From Polaribacter haliotis (GTDB lineage Bacteria > Bacteroidota > Bacteroidia > Flavobacteriales > Flavobacteriaceae): a stretch of DNA of 64,000 bases. The DNA lies in NCBI RefSeq assembly GCF_014784055.1, contig NZ_CP061813.1, forward strand, positions 893,501 to 957,500, read 5' to 3'. A program made the translations under genes and the position numbers. The notes beneath the pieces were generated by a model. The model worked only from the letters and a program-made list of their open reading frames with translations. It did not search any database and was not told the DNA's origin. Shown in pieces: positions 55,424 through 64,000 of this stretch. Each line of letters starts with the position of its first letter. The first letter of the stretch is position 1.

Positions 55424-56020
55424 TTAAATCAGTTTACTTTTTTCTGTTAAAATTTTATGAATATTATTTACTTGATTTTCAGTAATATCAAGTAACAAAT
55501 TCTTAATAATGTAGTTAGATTGAAGTAGTTTTTTATCCTCTTTCCATTGATTGTTTATACGTTCTAAAATTTGAGATTTTGAAGAAGCATCTCTTTGCAT
55601 AACTCTCTCTATTCTAATATTTATTGGAACAAATACTGAAATTATAAAATCGCATACTTTATCTGCTTTGCTCTCAAATAAAATTGCATTTTCATAAATA
55701 ATATAAGTTTTATCTTTATGCTCTTTTATAAAACTCTGAAAATGATTTCGAACTTCTGGATGTACTATACTATTTAATGTAGCCAATTTACTCTTATTCT
55801 TAAAAACGATATCTGCAATGAAAGGCCTGTTTAATTGATTGTTTTTGTAAGCTTGTGAACCAAACTCAGCAATAAGTTTCGTTTTTATTTTATCAGAAGA
55901 ACTCATTAGTTTCTTTGCTTCTAAATCTGCAATGTAAATAGCAACATGCTCTTTGTTTGCAAAAATTTTTGCTACAGTAGTTTTACCACTTCCAATGCCT
56001 CCTGTTAAACCAACAATCAT
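55424..56020 (-). CDS. coaE: Dephospho-CoA kinase
   Basis: The 198-residue last enzyme of CoA synthesis, phosphorylating the ribose 3'-hydroxyl of dephospho-CoA. P-loop GLTGGIGSGKTT at 4-15, lid segment with ERVMQRDASSKSQILERI. It follows the YbbR gene with one base between, so they share a transcript. Confidence 0.95.
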   Translation of the reverse strand: MIVGLTGGIGSGKTTVAKIFANKEHVAIYIADLEAKKLMSSSDKIKTKLIAEFGSQAYKNNQLNRPFIADIVFKNKSKLATLNSIVHPEVRNHFQSFIKEHKDKTYIIYENAILFESKADKVCDFIISVFVPINIRIERVMQRDASSKSQILERINNQWKEDKKLLQSNYIIKNLLLDITENQVNNIHKILTEKSKLI

Positions 56021-56021
56021 G

Positions 56022-56960
56022 TTATTTTTGAATTAAAAAATCTATCTTTTTTGGAGCTATTTTAAAGCTTCTCACAAATTCTGTGGTACTTACTGCTTTC
56101 GGAATTAAATAGTTTAAACCATTCTCTTTTACTTCATTAAAATCGCATTCTATTTGGAAAGAAGTTGTATTAATTTTATTAAAATTGGTTAGAGAAGCAA
56201 CGAAGGTAACTTCTACTTTTTTAGGCAAAGTAGTTATTTTTATATCAGATGGTAGGTTTGTAATTCTATAAGGAATTTCGATAGTACCTTCTGTAAATTG
56301 CTCCACTTTTCCTTCAACAAAAACCTTTGTTTTATCGAACTTTAAATTCTTATTATTAGTTGGTTTTAAAATTGCTACTTCCTTTTTAAAATCGGCTTTT
56401 GCATCTTCTATTTCAATTGGAGATAATTCTAATTCAAATAAACTATCTATTTCTTTTTTAGGGCCTGAAACAATAATACTATCTGGAGTAATTTTGGTTT
56501 TACTTGCTAAATCGTAACCAACATGATACTTAATTTTTAAATTCGCTTTTAGTGGAATTTTCTTACTTATTAATGTACCTAAATCTAATAATAAAGAATC
56601 TTGAATAATTTCCTGTACAACAATACCAGATGGCATTTGTTTTTGAATACTACTCAATTGATTTTTAGTTAAAATATAATAGATATCTCTTTTCTTTTTC
56701 TTTAAATTATTTGCTCTAATTTTAATTGATTTTCCACTGAAACCGGTTTTCAAAATTTTAAAACCACTTGCTTTAATAGTAACATCTATTTCTTTTACAG
56801 GTGAAGATTGTAATAATTTATTTTGAGCAATTCCACTATATTCTATAGGAAAGTTTAATGTAGTTACATACTCTTTCGAAAGTGTAATTAGAAACCAAAT
56901 AAGTACAGAGGTTAATAAAAAGCCAACAAATGTTTTAGGAATTTTACTTTTCGATTTCAA
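56022..56960 (-). CDS. YbbR-like domain protein
   Basis: A 312-residue membrane-anchored protein with one N-terminal helix (about 9-28) and repeats of the YbbR beta domain outside the membrane. PDSIIVSGPKKEIDSL is the YbbR motif. YbbR proteins regulate diadenylate cyclase (CdaA) in firmicutes; here function is inferred only. It is followed directly by coaE. It lies downstream of a terminator that isolates it from yajC. Confidence 0.87.
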   Translation of the reverse strand: MKSKSKIPKTFVGFLLTSVLIWFLITLSKEYVTTLNFPIEYSGIAQNKLLQSSPVKEIDVTIKASGFKILKTGFSGKSIKIRANNLKKKKRDIYYILTKNQLSSIQKQMPSGIVVQEIIQDSLLLDLGTLISKKIPLKANLKIKYHVGYDLASKTKITPDSIIVSGPKKEIDSLFELELSPIEIEDAKADFKKEVAILKPTNNKNLKFDKTKVFVEGKVEQFTEGTIEIPYRITNLPSDIKITTLPKKVEVTFVASLTNFNKINTTSFQIECDFNEVKENGLNYLIPKAVSTTEFVRSFKIAPKKIDFLIQK

Positions 56961-57003
56961 GTCTTATTGTTTTAATTGCAATCTACATAAAAGCTATCAA
57001 AAA

Positions 57004-57046
57004 AAAAAGTGAGTATTGTCTAAAAGACCCTACTCACTTTTTGTTA
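57004..57046. terminator. Terminator after yajC
   Basis: A 12-bp stem AAAAAGTGAGTA (57004-57015) / TACTCACTTTTT (57031-57042), with a smaller stem GTCT/AGAC in the loop. Minus-strand transcripts of yajC would end here, before ybbR. Confidence 0.87.
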
Positions 57047-57061
57047 TATATAATTTATAAA

Positions 57062-57382
57062 TTATTTCTTTACTGCTGGAGCTAAATATTTTTTACTTAA
57101 TTCCATAGAAATTGCAGAACGTTCGAATTTCATTTTTCCTGCACCAGTTTCTATTGTAACTGTATTATCTGTATTATTTACTTCCGTAATTTTTCCATGA
57201 ATTCCACTAGAAGTAATTACTTTAGAACCAGTTTTAATTTCTGCCTGAAAAGCTTTTTCTTTTTTTTGTCGATTCATTTGTGGTCTTATCATAAAAAAGT
57301 ATAAGACTAAAATCATCGCAGCAAAAGGTAACATACTCATTAAACCTCCTGATTCTGCTTGTAAAATTATTGTTTGAAACAT
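57062..57382 (-). CDS. yajC: Sec translocase accessory subunit YajC
   Basis: A 106-residue inner-membrane protein of the SecDF-YajC complex. One membrane helix with the sequence AAMILVLYFFMIRPQ followed by RQKKEKAFQAEIKTGSKVIT, the YajC signature. It sits 5 bases after the DUF1573 lipoprotein gene. Confidence 0.96.
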   Translation of the reverse strand: MFQTIILQAESGGLMSMLPFAAMILVLYFFMIRPQMNRQKKEKAFQAEIKTGSKVITSSGIHGKITEVNNTDNTVTIETGAGKMKFERSAISMELSKKYLAPAVKK

Positions 57383-57387
57383 CTTAA

Positions 57388-57849
57388 TTATTTTCCTTTT
57401 GGAATTACAGAACCTTTTATTGTAAGAACTTCTCTACCAGACTCTGTATTGGTAGTTAAAGTAATGTCTTTTTGTTGTCTATTTGGTTTTCCAGATGTAT
57501 TAAATTTCACTTGAATCTCTCCAGTTTCTCCTGGTTTAATAGGCGCTTTTGGCCAAACTGGAACTGTACAACCACAAGTAGATTGAGCATTAGTAATTAC
57601 TAAATCTGTTTTACCAGAGTTTGTAAGTGTAAATACTTTTTCTACAATATCTCCTTCGTTTACAGTACCAAAATTGTATACTTTTTCTTCAAAAGAAATA
57701 GATGCAGTACCTTTTTTAATCTCTGCGTCTCTATATTTAGCCTTTTCGACATTGTTCTTATTAATTTTTGAAGTTGCATTCTCATTTCCACAAGAAACCA
57801 ATATTGTAGAAGCAACTATAAACGCGAATAAAAATTTTATTTTTTTCAT
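57388..57849 (-). CDS. DUF1573 lipoprotein
   Basis: A 153-residue lipoprotein (lipobox ILVSC, C20) with a single ASH/DUF1573 immunoglobulin-like domain (about 50-150): VYNFGTVNEGDIVEKVF and the STCGCTVPVWP box with a CxC pair. The same fold appears in multiple copies in the giant T9SS protein. Function unknown. It is the gene after nusB and before yajC. Confidence 0.9.
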   Translation of the reverse strand: MKKIKFLFAFIVASTILVSCGNENATSKINKNNVEKAKYRDAEIKKGTASISFEEKVYNFGTVNEGDIVEKVFTLTNSGKTDLVITNAQSTCGCTVPVWPKAPIKPGETGEIQVKFNTSGKPNRQQKDITLTTNTESGREVLTIKGSVIPKGK

Positions 57850-57899
57850 TTTGATTATATTTTTTGTAAAAATAACAAATTTATTATTGTTAACAAGGC

Positions 57900-58838
57900 T
57901 TAAAGTAATCCTCTTCCTATTTTAACAATTTTTTTAGTTTCAATAAATTCTCTAGAAATTTTATCTAAGACACCATTTATAAAGTAACTACTTTTAGTTG
58001 TGGAATAATCTTTAGAAACTTCGATATATTCGTTAATTGTTACTCTTGTTGGTATAGATGGAAAGTTAATAAACTCAGTAATTGCCATTTTTATTAGAAT
58101 CATGTCTATTTCTGCGATTCTATCAGACTCCCAGTTTGGTGTTTTTTCTTCAATAATTTGCTCGTATTCTTGTTGTTTTAAAACCGTTTTACGGAATAAA
58201 TTCGATACGAAATCCTCATCATCTTTGTCTTTATATAAAGAACCTAGCTGAAAAGTAGCATTCTCTTTTTGTTTACTTAAAGATTTTACAACCCATGTAT
58301 TTACAAAAGGAATATCATCTACCCAAGAAATCATTGTATCCTCGAAATAATCGGCTAACTTTTCGTTTGGTGCAATAATTTCTTTGAAAAAATCAATTAC
58401 AAAAGACTTGTCTACTTTATAAGAATCTTCCTCAGTTTCTAAATATTTTTTGTATAGATCGCTTTTTAGTAATTCTTCATAAATAATTTTTACATATTCG
58501 GAATCTAATTCCCAATTATCTATTTTATTTACTTCCAAATAACCCTCAATACTAATGCTTTCAGCAATTTTATTGATTAAACGATTCTCTAAAAGTTTAG
58601 TATTTGGTTTTAAATCTGCAGAAGTTGCTAAGATTTTCTTTTTAGAAAGTGCTATTTTTTTTGCGGCCAATTTTTGTACTTCCACCAACAAACGAAGGTT
58701 TAAAACGTACAAATCGAACATTTTTAAAATGCTATGTTTCAAGAATTTTTCTTCTTTTAAAACATCATCATTTTTAGATTGAAGCATTGCATATACAGAC
58801 TGCATTACTTTTACTCGAATATGTCTTCTGTTAATCAT
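57900..58838 (-). CDS. nusB: Transcription antitermination factor NusB (long flavobacterial form)
   Basis: A 312-residue NusB; E. coli NusB is 139 residues and the extra N-terminal part is usual in Flavobacteriia. The start MINRRHIRVKVMQSVYAM is the conserved N-terminus and the C-terminal NusB helices end with STKSSYFINGVLDKISREF. A start 28 codons upstream is rejected since a TATTTTTG promoter box lies inside it. It binds boxA RNA with NusE in rRNA antitermination. Confidence 0.95.
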   Translation of the reverse strand: MINRRHIRVKVMQSVYAMLQSKNDDVLKEEKFLKHSILKMFDLYVLNLRLLVEVQKLAAKKIALSKKKILATSADLKPNTKLLENRLINKIAESISIEGYLEVNKIDNWELDSEYVKIIYEELLKSDLYKKYLETEEDSYKVDKSFVIDFFKEIIAPNEKLADYFEDTMISWVDDIPFVNTWVVKSLSKQKENATFQLGSLYKDKDDEDFVSNLFRKTVLKQQEYEQIIEEKTPNWESDRIAEIDMILIKMAITEFINFPSIPTRVTINEYIEVSKDYSTTKSSYFINGVLDKISREFIETKKIVKIGRGLL

Positions 58839-58889
58839 TTTCTTAAAGAACTTAATATATAAATTGATCGGTTTTTTTCTAACACACTG

Positions 58890-58897
58890 CAAAAATA
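58890..58897 (-). promoter_or_regulatory. Candidate -7 box of nusB promoter
   Basis: Minus strand TATTTTTG (TAnnTTTG type), 51 bases before the nusB ATG. It supports the shorter start. No strong TTG at -33. Confidence 0.4.
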
Positions 58898-59103
58898 GTA
58901 CTATTTTACTTTTAAACGACACACATTTTAAAATCTTTTACGTAAATTTAATATTGAAATTCAACATTGATTTAACATAATTCTTTATTGATAAAATACT
59001 ATCTTCGTGCTTTAAAATAATGTGTTTTTTCTTTTTATTTCAACATAAATAATTAGCATTAAAACGTTATTACTGCTTATATTTTTAAAAACAAACATCT
59101 ATA

Positions 59104-60885
59104 TTGAAGGCTTTAAAATACATTAATAAATATTTTATTAAATATAAATGGCGATTATTAATAGGAATATTAATTACCATACTTTCTAAAGTTTTAGCTT
59201 TAAAAGTACCCCAAATTGTGGGAGATTCTTTAAATATTGTTGAAGATTATCAAATTGCGAAAAGCAATAATTTGCCAGCAGAAGAATTGGCAGTTTTATT
59301 GAAAGAAGTTGAGCATCAATTATTAATAAATGTTTTAATAATTGTTGGGGTTGCCATTTTAGCAGGATTTTTCACTTTTTTAATGCGACAAACTATTATT
59401 GTTACTTCACGTTTGGTAGAATTCGATTTAAAGAATGAAATCTATCAACAATATCAAAAATTATCACTTAATTTTTATAAAAAAAATAGAACTGGAGATT
59501 TAATGAACCGAATTTCCGAAGACGTTTCCAAAGTTAGAATGTATGTTGGACCTGCTGTAATGTACAGTATGAACATGATTGTGTTAATCGCAGTCGGTTT
59601 TACACAAATGATTAGTATTGATGTAAAATTAACGATGTATACCTTAATTCCTTTTCCTCTTTTATCGGTTTCAATATTTATTTTAAGTAAAGTAATTCAT
59701 AAAAGAAGTACGATTGTTCAGCAATACTTATCTAAATTAACCACTTTTAATCAAGAGTTTTTCTCAGGAATTGGTGTAGTAAAATCTTACGGAATTGAGC
59801 GTCAAATTATCGCAGATTTTGATACAATTGCAGATGAAAGCAAAGAAAAAAATATTCATTTACATAAAGCAAATGCACTTTTTTTTCCATTAATGATTCT
59901 ATTAATTGGGTTAAGTAACCTAATCGTAATTTACATTGGTGGAAAACAATATATAAATGACGAAATTCAAATTGGAACCATTATCGAATTTCTATTATAT
60001 GTAAATATTCTTACATGGCCAGTTGCTGTTGTAGGTTGGGTAACTTCAATGATACAACAAGCTGAAGCTTCGCAAGCTCGAATAAATGAGTTTTTAGAAG
60101 AAGTTCCAGAAATTAAGAATAATAATACTTTACCAACTGAATTACAAGGAGAAGTTACATTTAAAAATGTAACTTTTACTTATGATGATACGAATATTAC
60201 TGCTTTAAAAAACATCAACTTTACTATAAAAAAGGGAGAAACTGTCGCTATTTTAGGAAAAACTGGTTCTGGAAAATCTACAATTATTGAATTAATTGCG
60301 CGTTTATACGACACCAAAAAAGGAGAAATTCTTTTGGACGGACAAAATATTTTAAATGCCAATTTAAATGATGTTAGAAATCAGATTGGTTTTGTGCCAC
60401 AAGATCCTTTCTTATTTTCTGAAACAATCGAAAACAATATTAAATTCGGAAAAGAAGATGCGACTGAGGCAGAAATAATTCAGGCTTCGAAAGATGCTGT
60501 TGTTTATGAAAATATTATCGATTTTCCACGTGGTTACAAAACCATTTTAGGCGAAAGAGGTGTAACTTTGTCTGGCGGACAAAAACAGCGTGTTTCCATT
60601 GCTAGAGCGATTATTAAGAACCCGAAAATATTAATTTTCGATGATTGTTTATCTGCAGTTGACACAGAAACCGAAGAAAGAATTTTAGAGAATTTAAAGA
60701 AAGTTTCCCAAAATAAAACTACTTTTATTATTAGTCATCGTGTTTCGTCTGCAAAAAATGCGGATAAAATTTTGGTGTTAGATAATGGAAAAATCACACA
60801 ACAAGGAACTCACAATCAATTAATAACGCAAGAAGGTTATTACAAAGATTTGTACGAACAACAACTTTTAGAAAAAGAAAATTAA
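59104..60885 (+). CDS. ABC exporter, fused permease and ATPase
   Basis: A 593-residue half-transporter started with TTG. Six membrane segments in residues 1-330, then the nucleotide-binding domain with Walker A GKTGSGKST, signature LSGGQKQR, Walker B ILIFDDCLSAVD and switch His in ISHR. Such homodimers export lipids or drugs. Substrate unknown. No close partners; DUF3276 follows after 78 bp with its own promoter. Confidence 0.95.
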   Translation: MKALKYINKYFIKYKWRLLIGILITILSKVLALKVPQIVGDSLNIVEDYQIAKSNNLPAEELAVLLKEVEHQLLINVLIIVGVAILAGFFTFLMRQTIIVTSRLVEFDLKNEIYQQYQKLSLNFYKKNRTGDLMNRISEDVSKVRMYVGPAVMYSMNMIVLIAVGFTQMISIDVKLTMYTLIPFPLLSVSIFILSKVIHKRSTIVQQYLSKLTTFNQEFFSGIGVVKSYGIERQIIADFDTIADESKEKNIHLHKANALFFPLMILLIGLSNLIVIYIGGKQYINDEIQIGTIIEFLLYVNILTWPVAVVGWVTSMIQQAEASQARINEFLEEVPEIKNNNTLPTELQGEVTFKNVTFTYDDTNITALKNINFTIKKGETVAILGKTGSGKSTIIELIARLYDTKKGEILLDGQNILNANLNDVRNQIGFVPQDPFLFSETIENNIKFGKEDATEAEIIQASKDAVVYENIIDFPRGYKTILGERGVTLSGGQKQRVSIARAIIKNPKILIFDDCLSAVDTETEERILENLKKVSQNKTTFIISHRVSSAKNADKILVLDNGKITQQGTHNQLITQEGYYKDLYEQQLLEKEN

Positions 60886-60894
60886 TCTTTAACA

Positions 60895-60923
60895 TTGCTA
60901 CATTAAATATTTTGTTAGATTTG
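60895..60923 (+). promoter_or_regulatory. Promoter of the DUF3276 gene
   Basis: TTG (60895-60897), 18 bases, then TAGATTTG (60916-60923): both elements of the Bacteroidota consensus, 40 bases before the ATG at 60964. Confidence 0.7.
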
Positions 60924-60963
60924 TTGAGTAAAATAAAAATTATAAATATTATTTTTTAAGATT

Positions 60964-61326
60964 ATGGCAGAGAGAGTTGAACAGGAAGAAATTTTTTCAC
61001 AGGTATTAAGAGCAGGAAGAAGAACGTATTTTTTTGATGTTAGAGCCACAAAAGCAGACGATTACTACTTAACTGTTACAGAAAGTAAAAAATTTACGCA
61101 CGATGATGGAACTTTCCATTACCAGAAACACAAAATTTATTTATATAAAGAAGATTTTTCTGATTTTCACGAAATGCTAAAGAAAGCAACAGATTATATC
61201 GTTACTGAAAAAGGAGACGAAGTAATTAGCGAACGTCACCAAAAAGATTTCAAAAAAGAAGAACCAAAAGAAGACGAAGTAAAAGCTCCAGAAAGCTTTA
61301 CAGATGTTTCTTTCGACGACATATAA
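60964..61326 (+). CDS. DUF3276/PUR-alpha-like nucleic-acid-binding protein
   Basis: A 120-residue protein with the PUR fold found in Bacteroidota: EEIFSQVLRAGRRTYFFDVRAT and YYLTVTESKK, ending in a charged tail. PUR proteins bind single-stranded nucleic acids. Highly conserved in the phylum; function not fully known. Confidence 0.93.
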   Translation: MAERVEQEEIFSQVLRAGRRTYFFDVRATKADDYYLTVTESKKFTHDDGTFHYQKHKIYLYKEDFSDFHEMLKKATDYIVTEKGDEVISERHQKDFKKEEPKEDEVKAPESFTDVSFDDI

Positions 61327-61430
61327 ACGCAGTCTTAGACTGTTTGATTATTAGCCTATTTATGGAATAATTATTCTTGAATAAGTTAATCGAACCGATT
61401 TCAATTCAAATTCAATTTACTTACTAAGAG

Positions 61431-61461
61431 AACCGCAAATTTATTTTTGCGGTTTTTTTTG
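61431..61461 (+). terminator. Terminator after DUF3276
   Basis: A 9-bp stem AACCGCAAA (61431-61439) / TTTGCGGTT (61446-61454) followed by a long T-run, about 105 bp after the stop. Confidence 0.85.
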
Positions 61462-61537
61462 TTGAAAAATGCTACGAATTCATGTATTATCAAAGATTTT
61501 TTTTTGAAACAACATACTCAATTTTTGTAGAAAAATT

Positions 61538-61571
61538 TTGTGACTTTGCGCATTTGCGAGAAATATTTTAC
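61538..61571. repeat. Short dispersed repeat fragment (TGACTTTGCGC)
   Basis: The segment has TTTTGTGACTTTGCGCATTT and GCGAGAAAT, a word group I recall as a common repeat of Bacteroidota spacers. It lies just before the menF stop. Only one partial copy is seen. Confidence 0.35.
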
Positions 61572-61605
61572 GAGAAAAACCTATAAAATCTGTATCAGAA
61601 AAAAA

Positions 61606-62667
61606 TTACAAAACACGTTTCATCGTCTTCGACTTAGAAAAAGTCTCCTCCCACTCTTTATTAGCGATACTATCTTTTGTAATTCCACCACCAATATAAA
61701 TAGAAGCAGTATTCTTATCAATTTTCATACAACGTAAGTTCACAAATAAATGGGTTTCTTTTTTATCTTTTTGGGAAGGATTAAAATTTATTTCTCCTAA
61801 AAAACCTGTATAAAAACTTCGTTTATAATTTTCGTTTTCTAAAATAAATTCTTTTGCTGTATTTCTTGGTAAACCACAAACTGCAGGTGTTGGATGTAAT
61901 GCAGAAATCAGTTCTTTTAATGATGAATTTTTATTCAAATTTCCAGAAACCTTTGTTCTTAAATGTAGTAATGTACCTGCTTTTATAGTTTCTGTTTTGT
62001 TTATTTGTAATGAATTTGCAATATTTTCTAATTGGTGTTCAATAAAATCGGTTACCAATTGTTGCTCTTCCAATTCTTTCGATTTCCAAACAATATTTTC
62101 ATTCGAGTTTGCGACTTGCGTTCCTGCCAAAGACATGGTTTTAAAAACCTCCTCTTCAACTTCTAATAATGTTTCTGGAGTTGCACCCAACCACAAACCT
62201 ACTTTTGGGTGATACCAAACATATACAAACGCATTTTTATAAGTTGATAAAAGCTTTTTGTAAACTGCAACCAAATCGAAATTTTCTAAAAAAACTAATT
62301 CCTCTCTTGAAATAACTACTTTTTGCATGGCTCCCATTTTTATGGAATCAATTGCTTTTTCAATAATTTTAATATGATTCTCTTTGGAAGAATTATCAGA
62401 AATAAAAATTTCATTTAGAGAATTATTAAATTTAAAATCGATTTTTTCTTGGAAAAATTCTGCTTTTTCATCTGGAAATAAAATGGCTTTTTCTTCAGAA
62501 TTAAAAGGCGCAAATACAAAACCACTTTCACTATAATTTTTAGAATAATGCAAGGCATCATCATTCATAAAAAAACCAGAAATTTCTGTAGCATTTGGTT
62601 TTCTGTAAGCTACAAAAGGTTTTTCTGCAGCATAAAAAGTGTGTATTTTATCAAAAATAAGATTCAA
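61606..62667 (-). CDS. menF: Isochorismate synthase
   Basis: A 353-residue chorismate-binding enzyme that turns chorismate into isochorismate in menaquinone synthesis. It has KVVISREE, GATPETLLEVE, HLRTKVSGNL, ALHPTPAVCGLPR and the C-terminal IYIGGGI typical of MenF/EntC. Menaquinone is the flavobacterial quinone. It lies 31 bases after the thioesterase gene, so both are likely in one transcript. Confidence 0.93.
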   Translation of the reverse strand: MNLIFDKIHTFYAAEKPFVAYRKPNATEISGFFMNDDALHYSKNYSESGFVFAPFNSEEKAILFPDEKAEFFQEKIDFKFNNSLNEIFISDNSSKENHIKIIEKAIDSIKMGAMQKVVISREELVFLENFDLVAVYKKLLSTYKNAFVYVWYHPKVGLWLGATPETLLEVEEEVFKTMSLAGTQVANSNENIVWKSKELEEQQLVTDFIEHQLENIANSLQINKTETIKAGTLLHLRTKVSGNLNKNSSLKELISALHPTPAVCGLPRNTAKEFILENENYKRSFYTGFLGEINFNPSQKDKKETHLFVNLRCMKIDKNTASIYIGGGITKDSIANKEWEETFSKSKTMKRVL

Positions 62668-62698
62668 TATTTTTGTTTTTAAAATTTAATTATTGAAT

Positions 62699-63118
62699 TT
62701 ATTTTCTAATATCTAAAACGATGTTCGTCATTTTAGCAACGGAAATTAAATTTTCTTCTTCATCTACAATCGTAACTTCCCATAAATGAGTAGTTCTACC
62801 TTTATGAATATTTTTAGCTGTAGCAAACACAACACCTTCACGTTTGCTTTTTATATGATTTATCGAGAGCTGAATTCCGTTTATAAATTGAGATTTATTA
62901 TCAATAAAAAAATTAGAAGCAGCACTTCCAACACTTTCTGCAAGCGCTGCTGTTGCACCTCCATGCAATTGCCCATAAGGCTGGTGTACTCTCGAATTTA
63001 CAGGCATTTTCGCAGTTAAAAAATCTTCGCCAATAGCAACATATTCAATATCAAGTGTTTCCATAAGCGTGTTTTTAGAACGCTTGTTAAATGCTTTTAA
63101 AATTTCAGAATTATCCAT
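62699..63118 (-). CDS. Hotdog-fold thioesterase (PaaI/MenI type)
   Basis: A 139-residue thioesterase with HQPYGQLHGGATAALAES, the active-site loop of PaaI/MenI. Together with menF it suggests 1,4-dihydroxy-2-naphthoyl-CoA hydrolysis (MenI), but substrate is not proven. It is upstream of menF. Confidence 0.88.
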   Translation of the reverse strand: MDNSEILKAFNKRSKNTLMETLDIEYVAIGEDFLTAKMPVNSRVHQPYGQLHGGATAALAESVGSAASNFFIDNKSQFINGIQLSINHIKSKREGVVFATAKNIHKGRTTHLWEVTIVDEEENLISVAKMTNIVLDIRK

Positions 63119-63189
63119 AACCTCTACTTTATAATGTAAAAGTACGTATAAAAAATTGTATTTTTGCAGTTGAAAAGCTTACTCATTTT

Positions 63190-63681
63190 ATGTACAAGAT
63201 ACGCGTAATTTTAGATACAAAAGAAGATGTTATTAGAACCATACTCGTTAGTGATTCCTTTAATTTAGAGGATTTGCATTTTACGATTGCCAAATCTTTT
63301 GGTTTTAATGGACAAGAAATGGCTTCTTTTTACAGAACAGACTCAGAATGGAATCAAGGAGAAGAAATTCCATTATTTAATATGGCAGAAGCTGGCGAAG
63401 AAGTTTCTATGAAAACTTGTGCTTTGGTAGAAACTTTACCAGAGGAAAATGATAAACTAATTTATGTCTACGATTTCTTAAAAATGTGGACATTTTACGT
63501 AGATGTTATTGAAATCACTTCAGAAATTAAAGAAAACTTACCTGCAATTGTGCTTACTGTCGGAGAAATTCCTGATGAAGCTCCAGAAAAAGAGTTTGTT
63601 GCAGATAAGTTAGATAGTCCTTTTGAAGATGAGGATGATGACTTCGATCCTTTCGACGATTTCGATTTCAACGAATACTAA
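63190..63681 (+). CDS. Plasmid pRiA4b ORF-3/IS1096-passenger-like family protein
   Basis: A 163-residue protein of the ORF-3/TnpR-passenger family with N-terminal YKIRVILDTKEDVIRTILV and TIAKSFGF, then a very acidic tail (Asp/Glu/Phe-rich). Despite its name no transposase is nearby; single copies are usual in Bacteroidota chromosomes. Function unknown. Confidence 0.85.
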   Translation: MYKIRVILDTKEDVIRTILVSDSFNLEDLHFTIAKSFGFNGQEMASFYRTDSEWNQGEEIPLFNMAEAGEEVSMKTCALVETLPEENDKLIYVYDFLKMWTFYVDVIEITSEIKENLPAIVLTVGEIPDEAPEKEFVADKLDSPFEDEDDDFDPFDDFDFNEY

Positions 63682-63764
63682 TATTTGTCTAACTTATATA
63701 AATTATTTAACTATAACTTTTTAAGATTCAACAATTAAACATTTTCATAATTATACATTTTTCA

Positions 63765-63793
63765 AGTAACAAATTTGTAATTTAGTCGTCTTA
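63765..63793 (+). promoter_or_regulatory. ECF-type promoter of the right-edge ABC transporter gene
   Basis: AGTAAC (63765-63770), spacer of 16, CGTCTTA (63787-63793), 28 bases before the TTG start at 63822. Same layout as the TPR-lipoprotein and YqaE sites; first -35 base differs (A for T). Confidence 0.55.
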
Positions 63794-63821
63794 CAACTAT
63801 AATCGACTAAACACAATTTCT

Positions 63822-64000
63822 TTGGAAACTATTCTATCACTCAAAAATCTCGACAAAAAATACGGAGCTGTACATGCAGTAAACAATCTTTCTTTTGATA
63901 TTCAAAAAGGAAATGTTTACGGAATTCTTGGCCCAAATGGAAGTGGAAAATCTACCACATTAGGTATAATCTTAAATGTTGTAAACAGAACTTCTGGAGA
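63822..64000 (+). CDS. ABC transporter ATP-binding protein, N-terminal fragment (cut by window end)
   Basis: Started with TTG (frame METILSLKNLDKKYGAVHAV), with Walker A GPNGSGKST in view. The first 60 residues fit DrrA/GldA-like exporters of ABC-2 type. The rest of the gene lies outside the window. Preceded by an ECF-type promoter. Confidence 0.85.
   Translation, partial: METILSLKNLDKKYGAVHAVNNLSFDIQKGNVYGILGPNGSGKSTTLGIILNVVNRTSG

Noticed and set aside
58838..58922. Longer nusB start at 58922
   Set aside because: The added 28 residues lack conservation features and would contain the candidate -7 promoter box.
61540..61737. A 65-codon open frame on the + strand
   Set aside because: It overlaps the end of menF on the other strand and a repeat fragment, with no supported start.
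63190..63681. IS1096-passenger-like gene as evidence of an insertion sequence
   Set aside because: No transposase, inverted ends or target duplications flank it.

Overview
The window is chromosomal DNA from a marine-type member of the Bacteroidota, almost certainly family Flavobacteriaceae and Polaribacter/Tenacibaculum-like. Evidence: AT-rich sequence, two proteins ending in type IX secretion (T9SS) sorting domains, several start-proximal TAnnTTTG (-7) promoter boxes typical of the phylum, frequent TTG starts, and gene groups common in this family (nusB/DUF1573/yajC/ybbR/coaE, leuCDAB, holA next to an HSDR_N protein, DUF3276, isochorismate synthase with a hotdog thioesterase). Species is not determinable from what is visible. 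No tRNA, rRNA, CRISPR array, insertion sequence, prophage or SusC/SusD locus was seen.

Layout. 1-5.5 kb: the end of an ABC ATPase, pcm, a Gfo/Idh oxidoreductase, hbd, a PagL-like lipid A deacylase, and a divergent dps/oxyR pair. 5.5-15.9 kb: an 8.1-kb gene for a 2704-residue T9SS-secreted protein with eight near-identical 222-bp repeats, divergent from a membrane hybrid histidine kinase/response regulator/AraC protein; the shared intergenic region holds a 21-bp-spaced direct repeat. 16-22 kb: a YkgJ protein and the leuC-leuD-leuA-leuB cluster, whose spacers carry palindromic repeat debris. 22-32 kb: two sulfatases, a TPR lipoprotein with a YfiT-type DinB protein, a T9SS subtilase, an Mpo1-like protein, CsaA, an unlisted 52-residue YqaE/Pmp3 peptide, and an M14 peptidase. 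32-39 kb: an apparently orphan ECF sigma factor, a FAD/Fe-S dehydrogenase, an aldo/keto reductase, a beta-barrel protein, an acyltransferase and a NUDIX hydrolase. 39-45 kb: lgt, yidD, cysS and a three-gene ECF sigma operon. 45-51 kb: meaB, an HxlR/nitroreductase divergon, a DUF1569/membrane-protein pair, and holA with a P-loop kinase and a Crp-type regulator. 51-64 kb: a glycosyltransferase, a Sua5-type tRNA-modification enzyme, an RprXY-like two-component system, coaE, ybbR, yajC, DUF1573, nusB, an ABC exporter, DUF3276, menF/thioesterase, a pRiA4b ORF-3 protein and the start of another ABC ATPase.

How it fits together. Most of the window is housekeeping. The least explained material is regulatory. 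Four sites have an ECF-type architecture (TGyAAC/AGTAAC, 16-17 bp, CGTCTwA): in front of the ECF sigma operon itself, a TPR lipoprotein/YfiT pair, the YqaE peptide, and the partial ABC transporter at the right edge. This suggests a small envelope-stress-like regulon. The second candidate is the giant repeat protein with its divergent membrane regulator. The third is a set of degenerate palindromic elements filling intergenic gaps.
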